14,493 bases of DNA from Bacillota bacterium (lineage in GTDB: Bacteria > Bacillota > Clostridia > Christensenellales > CAG-138): the NCBI GenBank assembly GCA_023461495.1, contig JAEYLA010000289.1, forward strand, positions 1-14,493. The letters run 5' to 3'. Below the pieces are notes generated by a model. The model was not told where the DNA came from. It ran no database searches and saw only the letters and a list, made by a program, of their open reading frames with translations. Of this stretch, positions 1-7,071 are shown in pieces (positions within the stretch are counted from its first letter, which is position 1; the number at the start of each line of letters is the position of its first letter). Position numbers and translations under genes: made by a program.

Positions 1-1
1 C

Positions 2-199
2 GGCGAGTATGCCGAGTTGCTTGAAGCGGCGGGCGTGGACACCGTGCCCGAGCTGAAAATGCGAAAAGCCGAAAACCTGTTCAAAAAAATGCAGGAGATT
101 AACGAAGCCAAGGCGCTTGTCAGAAAATTGCCCTCAGAAAAGCAGGTTGCGGATTGGATTAGCCAGGCGGCGGAACTGCCGCGTATCCTGCAATACTGA
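2..199 (+). CDS. DUF4332-like helix-hairpin-helix protein, 3' end only
   Basis: Only the last 65 residues are in the window; the reading frame is open from base 2 and ends in TGA. The fragment contains the phrase YAELLEAAGVDTVPEL, then a charged stretch (KAENLFKKMQEINEAK) and the ending VADWISQAAELPRI. This alternation of a helix-hairpin-helix-like 'closed by age/site' motif and a short C-terminal helix resembles the C-terminal half of DUF4332 proteins, which carry (HhH)2-like folds expected to bind nucleic acid. That assignment is from memory of the family pattern, and the role of DUF4332 proteins is not established. The internal ATG at 17 is not a plausible start because the conserved motif begins before it. 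The gene is followed 32 bases later by a strong hairpin terminator. Confidence 0.6.
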   Translation, partial: GEYAELLEAAGVDTVPELKMRKAENLFKKMQEINEAKALVRKLPSEKQVADWISQAAELPRILQY

Positions 200-231
200 T
201 TATGCATGGGGAAGCATACCGGGCATTTTGC

Positions 232-272
232 AAACAAAACACCGCCGAAAACGTATCGGCGGTGTTTTGTTT
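232..272. terminator. Bidirectional intrinsic terminator between convergent genes
   Basis: A perfect 17-bp inverted repeat (232-248 and 256-272) with a 7-base loop. The GC-rich core ACCGCCGA/TCGGCGGT is flanked by A-rich and T-rich arms, so either strand reads as a GC stem followed by a T-rich tail (GTTTTGTTT). It sits 32 bases after the DUF4332-like gene and 29 bases after the end of the leftward metallo-hydrolase gene, as expected for a shared terminator of convergent units. Confidence 0.9.
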
Positions 273-301
273 CTGTAAGCCTGTTAAGAAGGAAGCGGGC
301 G

Positions 302-952
302 CTATCTCTCGTAATCGAGTACAAGCACGCGGTCTTCTCCCAAATTCCCCGGGAGGATGACGGCCTCGCTCTGGTTGAGCTTATGCACTTTACAGTTGCG
401 CGCAATGGATAGAAGCGGCTCAATCCCATCGATGGGGGTGGTGAACTTCAGGTGCTGTGTCTGATAGTGCATGGGGATCAGCACACGGGTGCAGGTGCGG
501 TTTGCAATCTCGCACGCGGCGGGCGCATCGATGGTATAGGTGCCGCCGACAGGGGAGAGCAGCACGTCCAGCCTGCCGAGTGCCGCGAACGCGTCTTCAG
601 AAGGGAGCGCGCCAAGATCGCCAAGGTGCGCAAGCCGCACGCCGTCGATTTCAAACAGGAAGATCAGGTTGCTGCCCCGCTTTTTGCCCGCTACTTCGTC
701 ATGGAAGGAGGGGATGGCGGTAATACGGACGCCGCCCTTTTCATATACGCCCGCCTCCTGCAATACGGTAGGCGTACCTGCGATGGCGGCAAGATAGTTG
801 TGGTCGCCATGCTGGTGGCTGACGGTGACGATATCCGCCGCAATGTCGTGTAGCGTGTAGCCTGTTTTCGGCTCGCAGGGGTCGGTGAATATTGCAAGGC
901 CGTTTTGCGCCGTCAACAAAAAGCTGCTGTGTCCATACCATTTGATAATCAT
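302..952 (-). CDS. UlaG-like metallo-beta-lactamase-fold hydrolase
   Basis: A 216-residue protein beginning MIIKWYGHSSFLL, the usual N-terminus of the small UlaG/YtkL-like branch of the metallo-beta-lactamase superfamily, which are cytoplasmic metal-dependent hydrolases. The metal motif HxHxDH is present as H46-Q-H48-G-D50-H51. Further likely ligands are H84 (SFHDE), H109/D112 (AHLGDLG) and H162 (PMHY). UlaG itself opens L-ascorbate-6-phosphate, but most relatives have no known substrate, and there are no ascorbate genes nearby, so a specific activity is not assigned. The ATG at 952 was chosen because AGGAGG lies 6-7 bases upstream and the family N-terminus starts exactly there; the longer open frame to 1303 reads through the upstream gene in another phase. 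Start and stop overlap as ATGA with the preceding gene, implying translational coupling. Confidence 0.88.
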   Translation of the reverse strand: MIIKWYGHSSFLLTAQNGLAIFTDPCEPKTGYTLHDIAADIVTVSHQHGDHNYLAAIAGTPTVLQEAGVYEKGGVRITAIPSFHDEVAGKKRGSNLIFLFEIDGVRLAHLGDLGALPSEDAFAALGRLDVLLSPVGGTYTIDAPAACEIANRTCTRVLIPMHYQTQHLKFTTPIDGIEPLLSIARNCKVHKLNQSEAVILPGNLGEDRVLVLDYER

Positions 953-1641
953 TGCTGTTCCTCCTGTCTTGGGGGCAAAGCCGTGTCCCCGTAAAGTAAA
1001 ATAAGGCCATGGGATAAAATGCGGCAGGCAAGCTCCGCGACATGGCCGCTGTTCTTGCACAGCCCGGGCCTGAGCCTGGGCAGGACGCTGCGCGTCATGC
1101 TTAACAGCGCGTCGGAGGCTGCCAAAAGCCGCAGGCGTAGGCCGCGCGGGTGGTGGAAGCGTTCCGGAACCGCAAGGAGCAATAGCAACGCATGTTCTAC
1201 CGCCCTGTTTTCCGGGCAGCAGGGCGTACAATCCGCCTTTCTTGCAAGCATCCACATGCGGTGGGCCGTATAGGCAATGCGCGCATGCGCGGCGTCCTCG
1301 CATTGGCAGGGCGGGCCGGAGGGTTGTACCTGCGGGTATACGGCAAGCGCGCTTATGAGCAGCGCGTCGTAAAGCTCCTTTGTCAGGTCAAACAGCAGAT
1401 GGCCGCCGCTGTGTGAGACGCGGCGTATGGGGTCTGCCCCGAAAAAAGGCGGAAACGGCAGTGCTTTTTGCAGCTTCTGCGCAAGCACGCCTGCATCCTG
1501 CCCAAGCCTGAGCGGTGCGGCACACCGTATGGCGGCACCCTCGGCAGGGCAATCAAACGCCTCTGCAAGGATGGATTCGCCCGTAATTGTGCTGCAAACA
1601 GCCGCAAGGTAAGTACGCAACGCCTCCAATTGACCAGTCAT
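949..1641 (-). CDS. ArgRS-like protein lacking the catalytic domain (N-terminal-like plus DALR-like region)
   Basis: A 230-residue protein not matched by me to a named family at first sight. Its pattern follows both ends of arginyl-tRNA synthetase. Residues about 33-88 (GAAIRCAAPLRLGQDAGVLA, then IRRVSHSGGHLLFDLT) resemble the ArgRS N-terminal domain ('GD.A.N.AL.LAK...IA..L' and 'vaGpGFinf.l'). Residues about 119-225 resemble the DALR anticodon-binding domain: HARIAYTAHRMWMLARK (compare 'qYAhARicSIlRKa'), EHALLLLLAVPERF ('E..Ll..L..fPevv') and ELACRILSHGLILLYGDTALP ('lalv.a...vl.nGL.lLGi.aPe.M'). The Rossmann catalytic core with HIGH/KMSK-type motifs is absent, so it cannot aminoacylate as a stand-alone enzyme. 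It starts at an ATG with AAGGGG upstream, is the first gene of a two-gene operon, and overlaps the metallo-hydrolase by ATGA. Function unknown; tRNA binding is an inference. Confidence 0.6.
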   Translation of the reverse strand: MTGQLEALRTYLAAVCSTITGESILAEAFDCPAEGAAIRCAAPLRLGQDAGVLAQKLQKALPFPPFFGADPIRRVSHSGGHLLFDLTKELYDALLISALAVYPQVQPSGPPCQCEDAAHARIAYTAHRMWMLARKADCTPCCPENRAVEHALLLLLAVPERFHHPRGLRLRLLAASDALLSMTRSVLPRLRPGLCKNSGHVAELACRILSHGLILLYGDTALPPRQEEQQ

Positions 1642-1672
1642 GCGCGATTTACCCCTTTTTATATATTATAAC

Positions 1673-1701
1673 AGGATACTGTATGCAAGAAACGTTGTCA
1701 A
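1673..1701 (-). promoter_or_regulatory. Promoter of the ArgRS-like/metallo-hydrolase operon
   Basis: On the minus strand a perfect -35 TTGACA (1701-1696) is followed after exactly 17 bases by TATCCT (1678-1673). It lies 32 bases before the start codon, leaving a leader of about 25 bases that contains the AAGGGG ribosome site. A second TATAAT at 1670-1665 has no well-spaced -35. Confidence 0.7.
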
Positions 1702-1749
1702 ATGTTTTTGCAGCCGGGAGTTCAGTTTGTTGCATTTTGGGCGGATCGC

Positions 1750-1778
1750 TTGTGGGCAGGCCAACATTTGGGTATGAT
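1750..1778 (+). promoter_or_regulatory. Promoter of lplA
   Basis: TTGTGG (1750-1755) and TATGAT (1773-1778) are separated by 17 bases. The start codon of lplA is at 1810, preceded by GAGGA at 1801-1805. A perfect 12-base palindrome, GATAGTACTATC (1776-1787), overlaps the -10 element and the expected start of transcription, so it could be an operator; no regulator is evident. Confidence 0.6.
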
Positions 1779-1809
1779 AGTACTATCTTATTACTAAAGT
1801 GAGGAACGC

Positions 1810-2784
1810 ATGCAAAACACGATCTATTTGAGCAATGTTTATGATCCGTACCATAACCTTGCGCTCGAATCGCTGTTGTTTGACGCGCAAGGCGGCGGCG
1901 TTACGCTTTACCTGTGGCAGAACCAGAATACGGTGGTCATCGGGAAAAACCAGAACGCCTGGAAGGAATGCCGCACACAGCTTTTAGAGCAGGAGGGTGG
2001 ACGCCTTGCAAGGCGTTCTTCGGGCGGGGGCGCCGTATTCCATGACCTTGGCAACCTGAACTTCACGTTTCTTCTGCCGCGCAAATCGTACGATGTGCAC
2101 AAGCAGCTTTCCGTCATCCGGCAGGCCGCGGCGTCGTTCGGCATCGAAACGGAGTTTACCGGCAGGAACGATCTTGTAGTGCAGGAAAGCGGCGCAAAGT
2201 TTTCCGGCAACGCTTTCCGCTTCGGTTCTGATGTGGCCATGCACCACGGCACGGTGTTGATCAATGTGGATATGGCAAAGCTTGCGCGCTATCTTGCGCC
2301 CTCGCCGGATAAGCTTGCGGCAAAGGGCATCGAAAGCGTGCGCTCGCGCGTGCAGAACCTGCAGGAATTGAATCCCGCGCTGACGGTGGATACGATGAAG
2401 GATGCGCTCATCGATGCCTTTATCAAGACCTATGGCATTGCGCGTGTGGGGCAGGAGTTTCAGCTGGATGAGGAAAAACTTCAGTCCCTCACAGAGCTTT
2501 ACGGCTCCTGGGAATGGAAGATGGGCAGGACGCCGGCGTTTGATATTGTGCTCGAGCAGCGCTTTGGCTGGGGCGGCGTGGAGATCCAGCTTTCACTGAG
2601 CAAAGGCACGATTGTGGACGCAAAGGTGTATTCCGACGCTATGGATGAAGCGTTTATTGAGCGCATCGCGCCGGTACTGCTTTGTTCCCCCTTCCAGTCC
2701 AAAGAGATGGCGGAGCGCATCCGCGCACTGCGGCAGGCGCAGGCGGGCGAGCTTGCGGATTGGATATTGGAAAAGGGGTTTTAA
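1810..2784 (+). CDS. lplA: Lipoate-protein ligase A
   Basis: A 324-residue protein with the full biotin/lipoate protein ligase fold signature. RRSSGGGAVFHDLGN (68-82) is the conserved ligand-binding loop; GRND (118-121) and GAKFSGNAFR (128-137) follow, with K130 as the lysine that contacts the lipoyl-adenylate. HHGTVLINVD (145-154) and an accessory C-terminal domain complete a full-length, two-domain enzyme. Such enzymes activate free lipoate with ATP and attach it to lysines on 2-oxoacid dehydrogenase E2 subunits or on glycine-cleavage H protein, in the cytoplasm. No lipoate-dependent enzyme or lipoate synthase is in the window, so the gene is stand-alone here. GAGGA lies 4-5 bases before the ATG. 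A terminator hairpin follows 19 bases after the stop. Confidence 0.95.
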   Translation: MQNTIYLSNVYDPYHNLALESLLFDAQGGGVTLYLWQNQNTVVIGKNQNAWKECRTQLLEQEGGRLARRSSGGGAVFHDLGNLNFTFLLPRKSYDVHKQLSVIRQAAASFGIETEFTGRNDLVVQESGAKFSGNAFRFGSDVAMHHGTVLINVDMAKLARYLAPSPDKLAAKGIESVRSRVQNLQELNPALTVDTMKDALIDAFIKTYGIARVGQEFQLDEEKLQSLTELYGSWEWKMGRTPAFDIVLEQRFGWGGVEIQLSLSKGTIVDAKVYSDAMDEAFIERIAPVLLCSPFQSKEMAERIRALRQAQAGELADWILEKGF

Positions 2785-2803
2785 GGCGGATATCGTATTG
2801 CGG

Positions 2804-2835
2804 GGCAGGGCGTTTTACGCACTGCCTTTTTCTTT
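2804..2835 (+). terminator. Intrinsic terminator after lplA
   Basis: GGCAGGGCG (2804-2812), loop TTTTA, and CGCACTGCC (2818-2826) form a 9-position stem with one G/A mismatch, followed directly by TTTTTCTTT. The T tract is on the plus strand, so it terminates lplA transcription. Confidence 0.8.
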
Positions 2836-2932
2836 ATTTATGGGCCTGGTGCGCTTTACAAACCCTTTATATCCTGCCATGATCGTTCATCATAATTTCA
2901 CCTTGCACTGCTATAATTACAGGCCCGCGCTA

Positions 2933-2941
2933 TGGTATACT
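2933..2941 (+). promoter_or_regulatory. Probable extended -10 promoter of the PBP gene
   Basis: TGGTATACT (2933-2941) matches the extended -10 pattern TGnTATAnT. No good -35 lies at 16-18 bases. A second -10-like TATAAT occurs at 2912-2917, also without a clear -35. The gene's start codon is 53 bases downstream. Confidence 0.4.
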
Positions 2942-2994
2942 GATAACGGATCAAGCGCCATGTGAATGCCATATATGGAAATAATGAGGATGCC

Positions 2995-5133
2995 ATGAAG
3001 CGAAGCCTGTGCCTGTTTCTCCTTGTGATACTGCTGCTCACGGCGGTTTCGGCCTGCAAAGCGCCGGCTGCCGTGGACGCGCGGGATCAATTTTTACAGC
3101 TGATCAATGCCGGCGAATTTGAGGCGGCATACGGCATGCTGCATTCTTCCGTGCGCTATGATGCGGACAGAGAGGCAAAGGACAAAGCGGAGGATAAGAC
3201 ACAGCCCGTCAACCGTATTTCCAAGGAACAGTTTATTGCGCGCTACAAGGCCATCTTTGAGGAGCTTGACATCACGGGCCTTTCATACACGCCCGTTTCC
3301 GAGGTGGAGGGTGAGGCCATCTGTGTGTACGATTACCGCCTTCATTATGAAAGCAGCCTCATTGGCGAAGAGGAGATGCAGTTCCGCATGTCCGTACGGC
3401 GCGAGAACGGCGTATGGACGGTGGAGTGGACGCCCGCGCTGCTGTTTCCGGAAATGATCTTTGGCGATACGATCCGCGTTGGAAAAACCGCGGCGCAGCG
3501 CGGGGAGATTTTAGCGGACGGCGTGGCGTACGCGCAGACGGTCAAGGCGGTGAGCGTGATCGCCGTGCCTACAAAGATTGAGGATCAGGGCCAGTTTGTA
3601 AGGCAGACGGCGATGCTTCTCAATATGTCTATCGAGGCGGTGGAAAAAAAGCTCAAGAACGTGTACGGGGATTTTGCCATTCTCAAGCAATTGTACCCGG
3701 ACGAACTGACCCAAAGCCTGGAGGAGCAGCTGCTGCTTATCCCCGGCGTGTCCATCGATAAAAGCAATTTCGGCACGCTCCGGTATTATCCGAAGAAGAG
3801 TACGCTTGCGCATATCATCGGCTATGTCGGCGCGGCCTCCGCGGAAGATTTAAAAACGCTCACCGGCAGCGAAAAGGGGAACGATGTATACAACCTCGAT
3901 TCGCGCATCGGCAAAAGCGGGCTCGAGAGCATCTATGAAAAACAGCTGCGCGGCGTCGACGGCTATTATGTCTATATCAGCGCTTCGGACGGCCTCAACA
4001 AGAAGACGCTCTATGAGCAAAAAGCCGAAAATGGCCTGGACGTACAGCTCACGCTCAACCCGGAGCTGCAGGAGCGTGCGGAGGTGCTCTTAAAATACTC
4101 CCTCTTTGGCGAGGATACGGCGGGCGCTGTGGTGGTGCTAAACCCGAGGACCGGCAAAATCGAGGCGATGGCAAGCTACCCGTCCTTTGACCTCAACCTG
4201 TTTGCACGCGGCATCCCGGAGGCGGAGTGGCAGAAGCTGAGCACGCAGAAGAACGCGCCGCTCTTTAACCGCCTGACGCGCGGCCTGTATCCGCCGGGTT
4301 CCATCTTCAAGCCCTATACGGCTGCGGTGGCGCTTGAAAGCGGGGCAATGTCGCCGGACTCCGCATTCCCCATGAACAAGGAAACCATTGAGGAGGACAA
4401 ATGGCTCCCGTCCGACCGGGGGGAATTCGGCCCCTGGGGCTATGCCGCCATTACCCGCGTGCACCTTGACCACAGGCATTCGCCGCCGCTCAACATGCAC
4501 TCGGGCATGATCGACTCAGACAATATCTATTTTTCCTACGCGGCGCTCAAGACCGGCGTGGACGCGTTTGTGCGCTTTATGGAAAACGCCGGGTATGCGG
4601 AAAGCGTTCCGTTTGATACGGCGGTGCTGCCAGCACAGCTTAAAAATGAAAAGTCCGAATGGTCGCCCATGCTGCTTGCGGAAAGCTCCTTCGGCCAGGG
4701 AGAGGTGCTCGTCACCCCCTTGCAGGCGGCGTGCCTGTTTTCTGCCTTTGCAAACGACGGCAGCATAGAGACGCCTTACCTTGTGGATGGCGTGTACCGC
4801 ACGGAGGGTGCGGAATATGTCGCCGTAACCCGGCATGAAAACAGCGTATGGAAGGCGAATGTGGTCAAAAAAAGCACCGTCGATACCCTGACACCCATGC
4901 TGGAAGACGTTATCGAATCCGGTACCGGCTATTGGCTCAGGCTGGACAACATTGCGGGAAAGACGGGAACGGCGCAGATCGGCAACGACAGGAGAAAGGA
5001 AATCAACTGGTTTGTGGGATATCGTCTGAGGACCAACGAGGACAGGCTGGTACTCGTCATGCTCGAGGTGCCAGCAAACGCAAAGGCGTTTTCCATGACC
5101 AAGTTTGATATCGCGCGGGAGCTGTTAAAGTGA
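2995..5133 (+). CDS. Class B penicillin-binding protein (MecA_N-type transpeptidase), predicted lipoprotein
   Basis: A 712-residue D,D-transpeptidase that cross-links peptidoglycan outside the membrane. The ATG at 2995 was preferred over the one at 2962 because GAGGA lies just upstream and translation then begins with a clean signal, MKRSLCLFLLVILLLTAVSAC, ending in a lipobox (VSAC) with C21 as the lipidated residue. Residues about 30-165 form an NTF2-like MecA_N domain (ending NGVWTVEWTP). A PBP-dimer region follows (about 170-345), containing HIIGYVG and SGLESIYEKQLRG. The transpeptidase domain holds all three motifs: S436-IF-K439 (PPGSIFKPYTA), S508-D-N510, and K656-T-G658 (AGKTGTAQIG). 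Most class B PBPs are anchored by an N-terminal helix rather than a lipid, so the lipobox is worth noting. The MecA_N domain alone does not imply beta-lactam resistance. Confidence 0.92.
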   Translation: MKRSLCLFLLVILLLTAVSACKAPAAVDARDQFLQLINAGEFEAAYGMLHSSVRYDADREAKDKAEDKTQPVNRISKEQFIARYKAIFEELDITGLSYTPVSEVEGEAICVYDYRLHYESSLIGEEEMQFRMSVRRENGVWTVEWTPALLFPEMIFGDTIRVGKTAAQRGEILADGVAYAQTVKAVSVIAVPTKIEDQGQFVRQTAMLLNMSIEAVEKKLKNVYGDFAILKQLYPDELTQSLEEQLLLIPGVSIDKSNFGTLRYYPKKSTLAHIIGYVGAASAEDLKTLTGSEKGNDVYNLDSRIGKSGLESIYEKQLRGVDGYYVYISASDGLNKKTLYEQKAENGLDVQLTLNPELQERAEVLLKYSLFGEDTAGAVVVLNPRTGKIEAMASYPSFDLNLFARGIPEAEWQKLSTQKNAPLFNRLTRGLYPPGSIFKPYTAAVALESGAMSPDSAFPMNKETIEEDKWLPSDRGEFGPWGYAAITRVHLDHRHSPPLNMHSGMIDSDNIYFSYAALKTGVDAFVRFMENAGYAESVPFDTAVLPAQLKNEKSEWSPMLLAESSFGQGEVLVTPLQAACLFSAFANDGSIETPYLVDGVYRTEGAEYVAVTRHENSVWKANVVKKSTVDTLTPMLEDVIESGTGYWLRLDNIAGKTGTAQIGNDRRKEINWFVGYRLRTNEDRLVLVMLEVPANAKAFSMTKFDIARELLK

Positions 5134-5155
5134 CGGAAAAACGGCACATGCCGCA

Positions 5156-5185
5156 TTGTACGCGCTCAAGCGCGGATAATATATA
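5156..5185 (+). promoter_or_regulatory. Candidate promoter for the LOG/Usp operon
   Basis: TTGTAC (5156-5161) and TATATA (5180-5185) are 18 bases apart. A further AT-rich stretch, TATAGTATATATAGA (5216-5230), offers alternative -10 elements without a good -35. The 146-bp gap 5134-5279 also has two small GC hairpins (5142-5153 and 5161-5174) that lack T tails and so are weak terminators at best. Confidence 0.35.
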
Positions 5186-5279
5186 AAGCGGGAGAAACGT
5201 ATCTTAAAAAACGGTTATAGTATATATAGAGGGCGGGGAGAACGCGCTCTTTACCGGGAAAGAGGAGTATCGTAAATCC

Positions 5280-5876
5280 ATGGAGCAAATCAACAACATC
5301 TGTATTTTCGCTTCCTCAAGCGAGTTGATCGAACCGAAGTATTTTGTGCTTGCAGAAGAGCTGGGAAGAGCCGTTGCGCGTATGGGCGCGGGCATGGTGT
5401 TTGGCGGCGGGCAGCGCGGCCTGATGGGCGCGGTTGCGCGCGGCGTCAAAGCGGAGGATGGGCGCATCGCGGGCGTGATTCCGGCGAAACTGAACCTGCC
5501 CGGCATCGCCTATCCGGAGTGCACCGAGTTTTATGAAACGGAGACCATGCACCAGCGCAAGCAGCGTATGGAAGACCTCTCGGATGCGTTCATAGCACTT
5601 CCGGGCGGATTCGGCACGCTTGAAGAGGTGCTCGAGGTGATTACTTTAAGGCAGATCGGCTACCACAATAAGCCCATCATCCTCATCAATCTGGACGGAT
5701 TTTTTGACCCGCTGCTGGAGCAGTTTGAGCGGCTGTACGCCGAAAGCTTTTCGGATGTCGTTTACCGCGCGCTGTATACCGTTGTGGGCGACGCAAAAGA
5801 AGCGATTGCGATATTAACCTCCTATGTCCCGGTAAAGCTGCCCGACAAATTACAGGTCATGGAGGCCAGCGTATGA
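5280..5876 (+). CDS. LOG-family (TIGR00730) nucleoside 5'-monophosphate phosphoribohydrolase
   Basis: A 198-residue Rossmann-like protein of the 'lysine decarboxylase-like' LOG family. It shows the family's active-site motifs M90-HQ-R93-K94 and P108-GGFGTLE-E116 (PGGxGTxxE), plus the nucleotide loop VFGGGQRGLMG (40-50). Characterised members split cytokinin-type or other nucleoside monophosphates into a free base and ribose 5-phosphate; despite the historical name they are not lysine decarboxylases. Its native substrate in this organism is unknown. The best Shine-Dalgarno, GAGGAG at 5262-5267, is 12 bases from the ATG, longer than ideal, but no alternative start fits the conserved N-terminus NNICIFASSS. 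It overlaps the next gene by ATGA, so the two are probably translated together. Confidence 0.92.
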   Translation: MEQINNICIFASSSELIEPKYFVLAEELGRAVARMGAGMVFGGGQRGLMGAVARGVKAEDGRIAGVIPAKLNLPGIAYPECTEFYETETMHQRKQRMEDLSDAFIALPGGFGTLEEVLEVITLRQIGYHNKPIILINLDGFFDPLLEQFERLYAESFSDVVYRALYTVVGDAKEAIAILTSYVPVKLPDKLQVMEASV

Positions 5877-6286
5877 AGAAGACGCTTTCACCTGCGCCTA
5901 TGATGGAGCACGAACACGAAAGAGACATTGTCATGGTTTGTGTGACGCGCCAGCGCACCTGCGCGCGGCTTGTGGAGCGCGGGGAAGAGATTGCCCACGC
6001 GCGCAGCCTGCCGCTGCACATCGTGCACGCTGTCAGAACCGGGGAGAATTTCCTGGGAAATGCCGTGGAGGGCGAGGCGCTCGAGTATCTCTTCACTGCG
6101 GCCCAGCTTGCGGGGGGCTCCCTTGCGATGCTGCGCGCGGATGATGTGGAGGGCACGTTAGAAGCCTATGCAAAGGCCCACAAGGCCGCGGTGCTGGTGC
6201 TTGGCGCATCCCCCAGTAGTGCGGAAGACAGCTTCGTCTCCCAAATTAGGCGCCGCCTTCCAGAGATGAAGGTGGAGATCGTCTGA
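5873..6286 (+). CDS. Universal-stress/KdpD-like Usp domain protein
   Basis: A 137-residue single-domain protein. After a polar N-terminus, IVMVCVTRQRTCARLVERGEEIA (19-41) and LPLHIVHAV match the first strand-helix-strand of Usp domains, in the form found in the cytoplasmic part of the KdpD sensor kinase ('ilVcv.....s..lirra.rlA'). LAMLRADDVEGTLEAYAKAH and AAVLVLGAS complete the fold. The G-2x-G-9x-G(S/T) ATP-binding signature of UspA-type proteins is not visible after GAS, so nucleotide binding is doubtful. The start overlaps the LOG gene's stop by 4 bases. No kdp genes are in view. It is a free-standing Usp domain whose function I cannot specify; a regulatory or binding role for the adjacent nucleotide hydrolase is only inference from the coupling. 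Confidence 0.75.
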   Translation: MKKTLSPAPMMEHEHERDIVMVCVTRQRTCARLVERGEEIAHARSLPLHIVHAVRTGENFLGNAVEGEALEYLFTAAQLAGGSLAMLRADDVEGTLEAYAKAHKAAVLVLGASPSSAEDSFVSQIRRRLPEMKVEIV

Positions 6287-6323
6287 CGGGGAATAAAAAC
6301 AGAACATCAAGCGAAAAAGCGGC

Positions 6324-6355
6324 GAAGACCCCGGCGTATACCGGGGTCTTCTTCT
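6324..6355. terminator. Terminator between LOG/Usp and thiamine transporter operons
   Basis: GAAGACCCCGG (6324-6334) and CCGGGGTCTTC (6341-6351) form a perfect 11-bp stem with a 6-base loop, followed by TTCT on the plus strand. Read leftward, the stem is followed by GCCGCTTTTTCGC, so it may serve both convergent units. It lies 37 bases after the Usp stop and 21 bases after the EcfT stop. Confidence 0.8.
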
Positions 6356-6372
6356 GCCAGTTGCCAGTTTTT

Positions 6373-7071
6373 TTAGAAAAAATACAGCGCGCCGACCACC
6401 GCGCATGCTGCAAACGGAAACGCGATATCCCAGCAACGAAGCGGCACAGGCTGGTAAATGGTGCGCGCGGCGCGCGCGTCAAAGCCCTTTGACTCCATGG
6501 CGATGGAAAGTGCCTCCGCCCAGCGGGCGGATTTGACCAGCAGCGGCTTTAACAGCCTGGGGGAGACGGGGGAAACACGTATGCCCCGCGTATGGAACGC
6601 CGCGCGGGTCTGGCGGTATTCCCGCAGCATGGAAGGCAGTATTCCCCATGCCGCAAGCAGGCCGTAGGCAAATACGGCGGGGAGACTGAGCTGCTGGTGC
6701 ATGGATTGCACCAGCAAGATCCGGTCCGTCGTGAGGGCCAGCAGCAGGCCAAGCCCGCCAAAGGCCAGCACGCGGCTGGAAAGCACCAGCCCGTTGTACA
6801 CGGCGCTCCCGGCAAACAGGAAACGCGCCTCGTTCACCGGCATGCCGCTGTCTGCACGGAAATGGTAGCCGGTAGAAAACGTGCCCGCCGCCATCAGAAG
6901 GATTGGCAGCAGCGTAAGCAGGAATACCCTGTAGTTGATGCGGGAGCATAGAAGCAGTATCAGGCAAAGCCCGAACACGGAAAAATTGAGTACCGGGTCC
7001 TGCACAAGCGGCAGGAAAAAGGTCGGCAGAAGCAGGCCGATGCTTTTGTAAGCCGGGTTAAGGGCATGCAT
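6373..7071 (-). CDS. ykoC: ECF transporter transmembrane protein EcfT (YkoC-like)
   Basis: A 232-residue integral membrane protein of the CbiQ/EcfT family, the T-component that couples ATP hydrolysis to the substrate-binding S-component. It starts MHALNPAYKSIGLLLPTFF, a typical EcfT opening (NP.yKl), has several hydrophobic segments, and carries two cytoplasmic coupling motifs. These are T161-R-G (FHTRGIRV) and S194-K-G (AMESKGFDA). The usual signature is Ala-Arg-Gly, so the second is a Lys variant. The ATG at 7071 is preceded by GGAAGGGGG and overlaps the ATPase stop by 14 bases. It is the last gene of the TPP-riboswitch operon; by analogy with YkoEDC it moves thiamine or its HMP moiety. Confidence 0.9.
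   Translation of the reverse strand: MHALNPAYKSIGLLLPTFFLPLVQDPVLNFSVFGLCLILLLCSRINYRVFLLTLLPILLMAAGTFSTGYHFRADSGMPVNEARFLFAGSAVYNGLVLSSRVLAFGGLGLLLALTTDRILLVQSMHQQLSLPAVFAYGLLAAWGILPSMLREYRQTRAAFHTRGIRVSPVSPRLLKPLLVKSARWAEALSIAMESKGFDARAARTIYQPVPLRCWDIAFPFAACAVVGALYFF

Noticed and set aside
452..853. Plus-strand open frames opposite the UlaG-like gene
   Set aside because: They are antisense shadows in a GC-rich coding region, with no ribosome site and no recognisable protein pattern.
953..1303. N-terminal extension of the UlaG-like protein to a 333-residue product
   Set aside because: The extension is an out-of-phase read of the ArgRS-like gene, is low-complexity (Pro/Arg/Cys-rich), and the true family N-terminus with a strong ribosome site is at 952.
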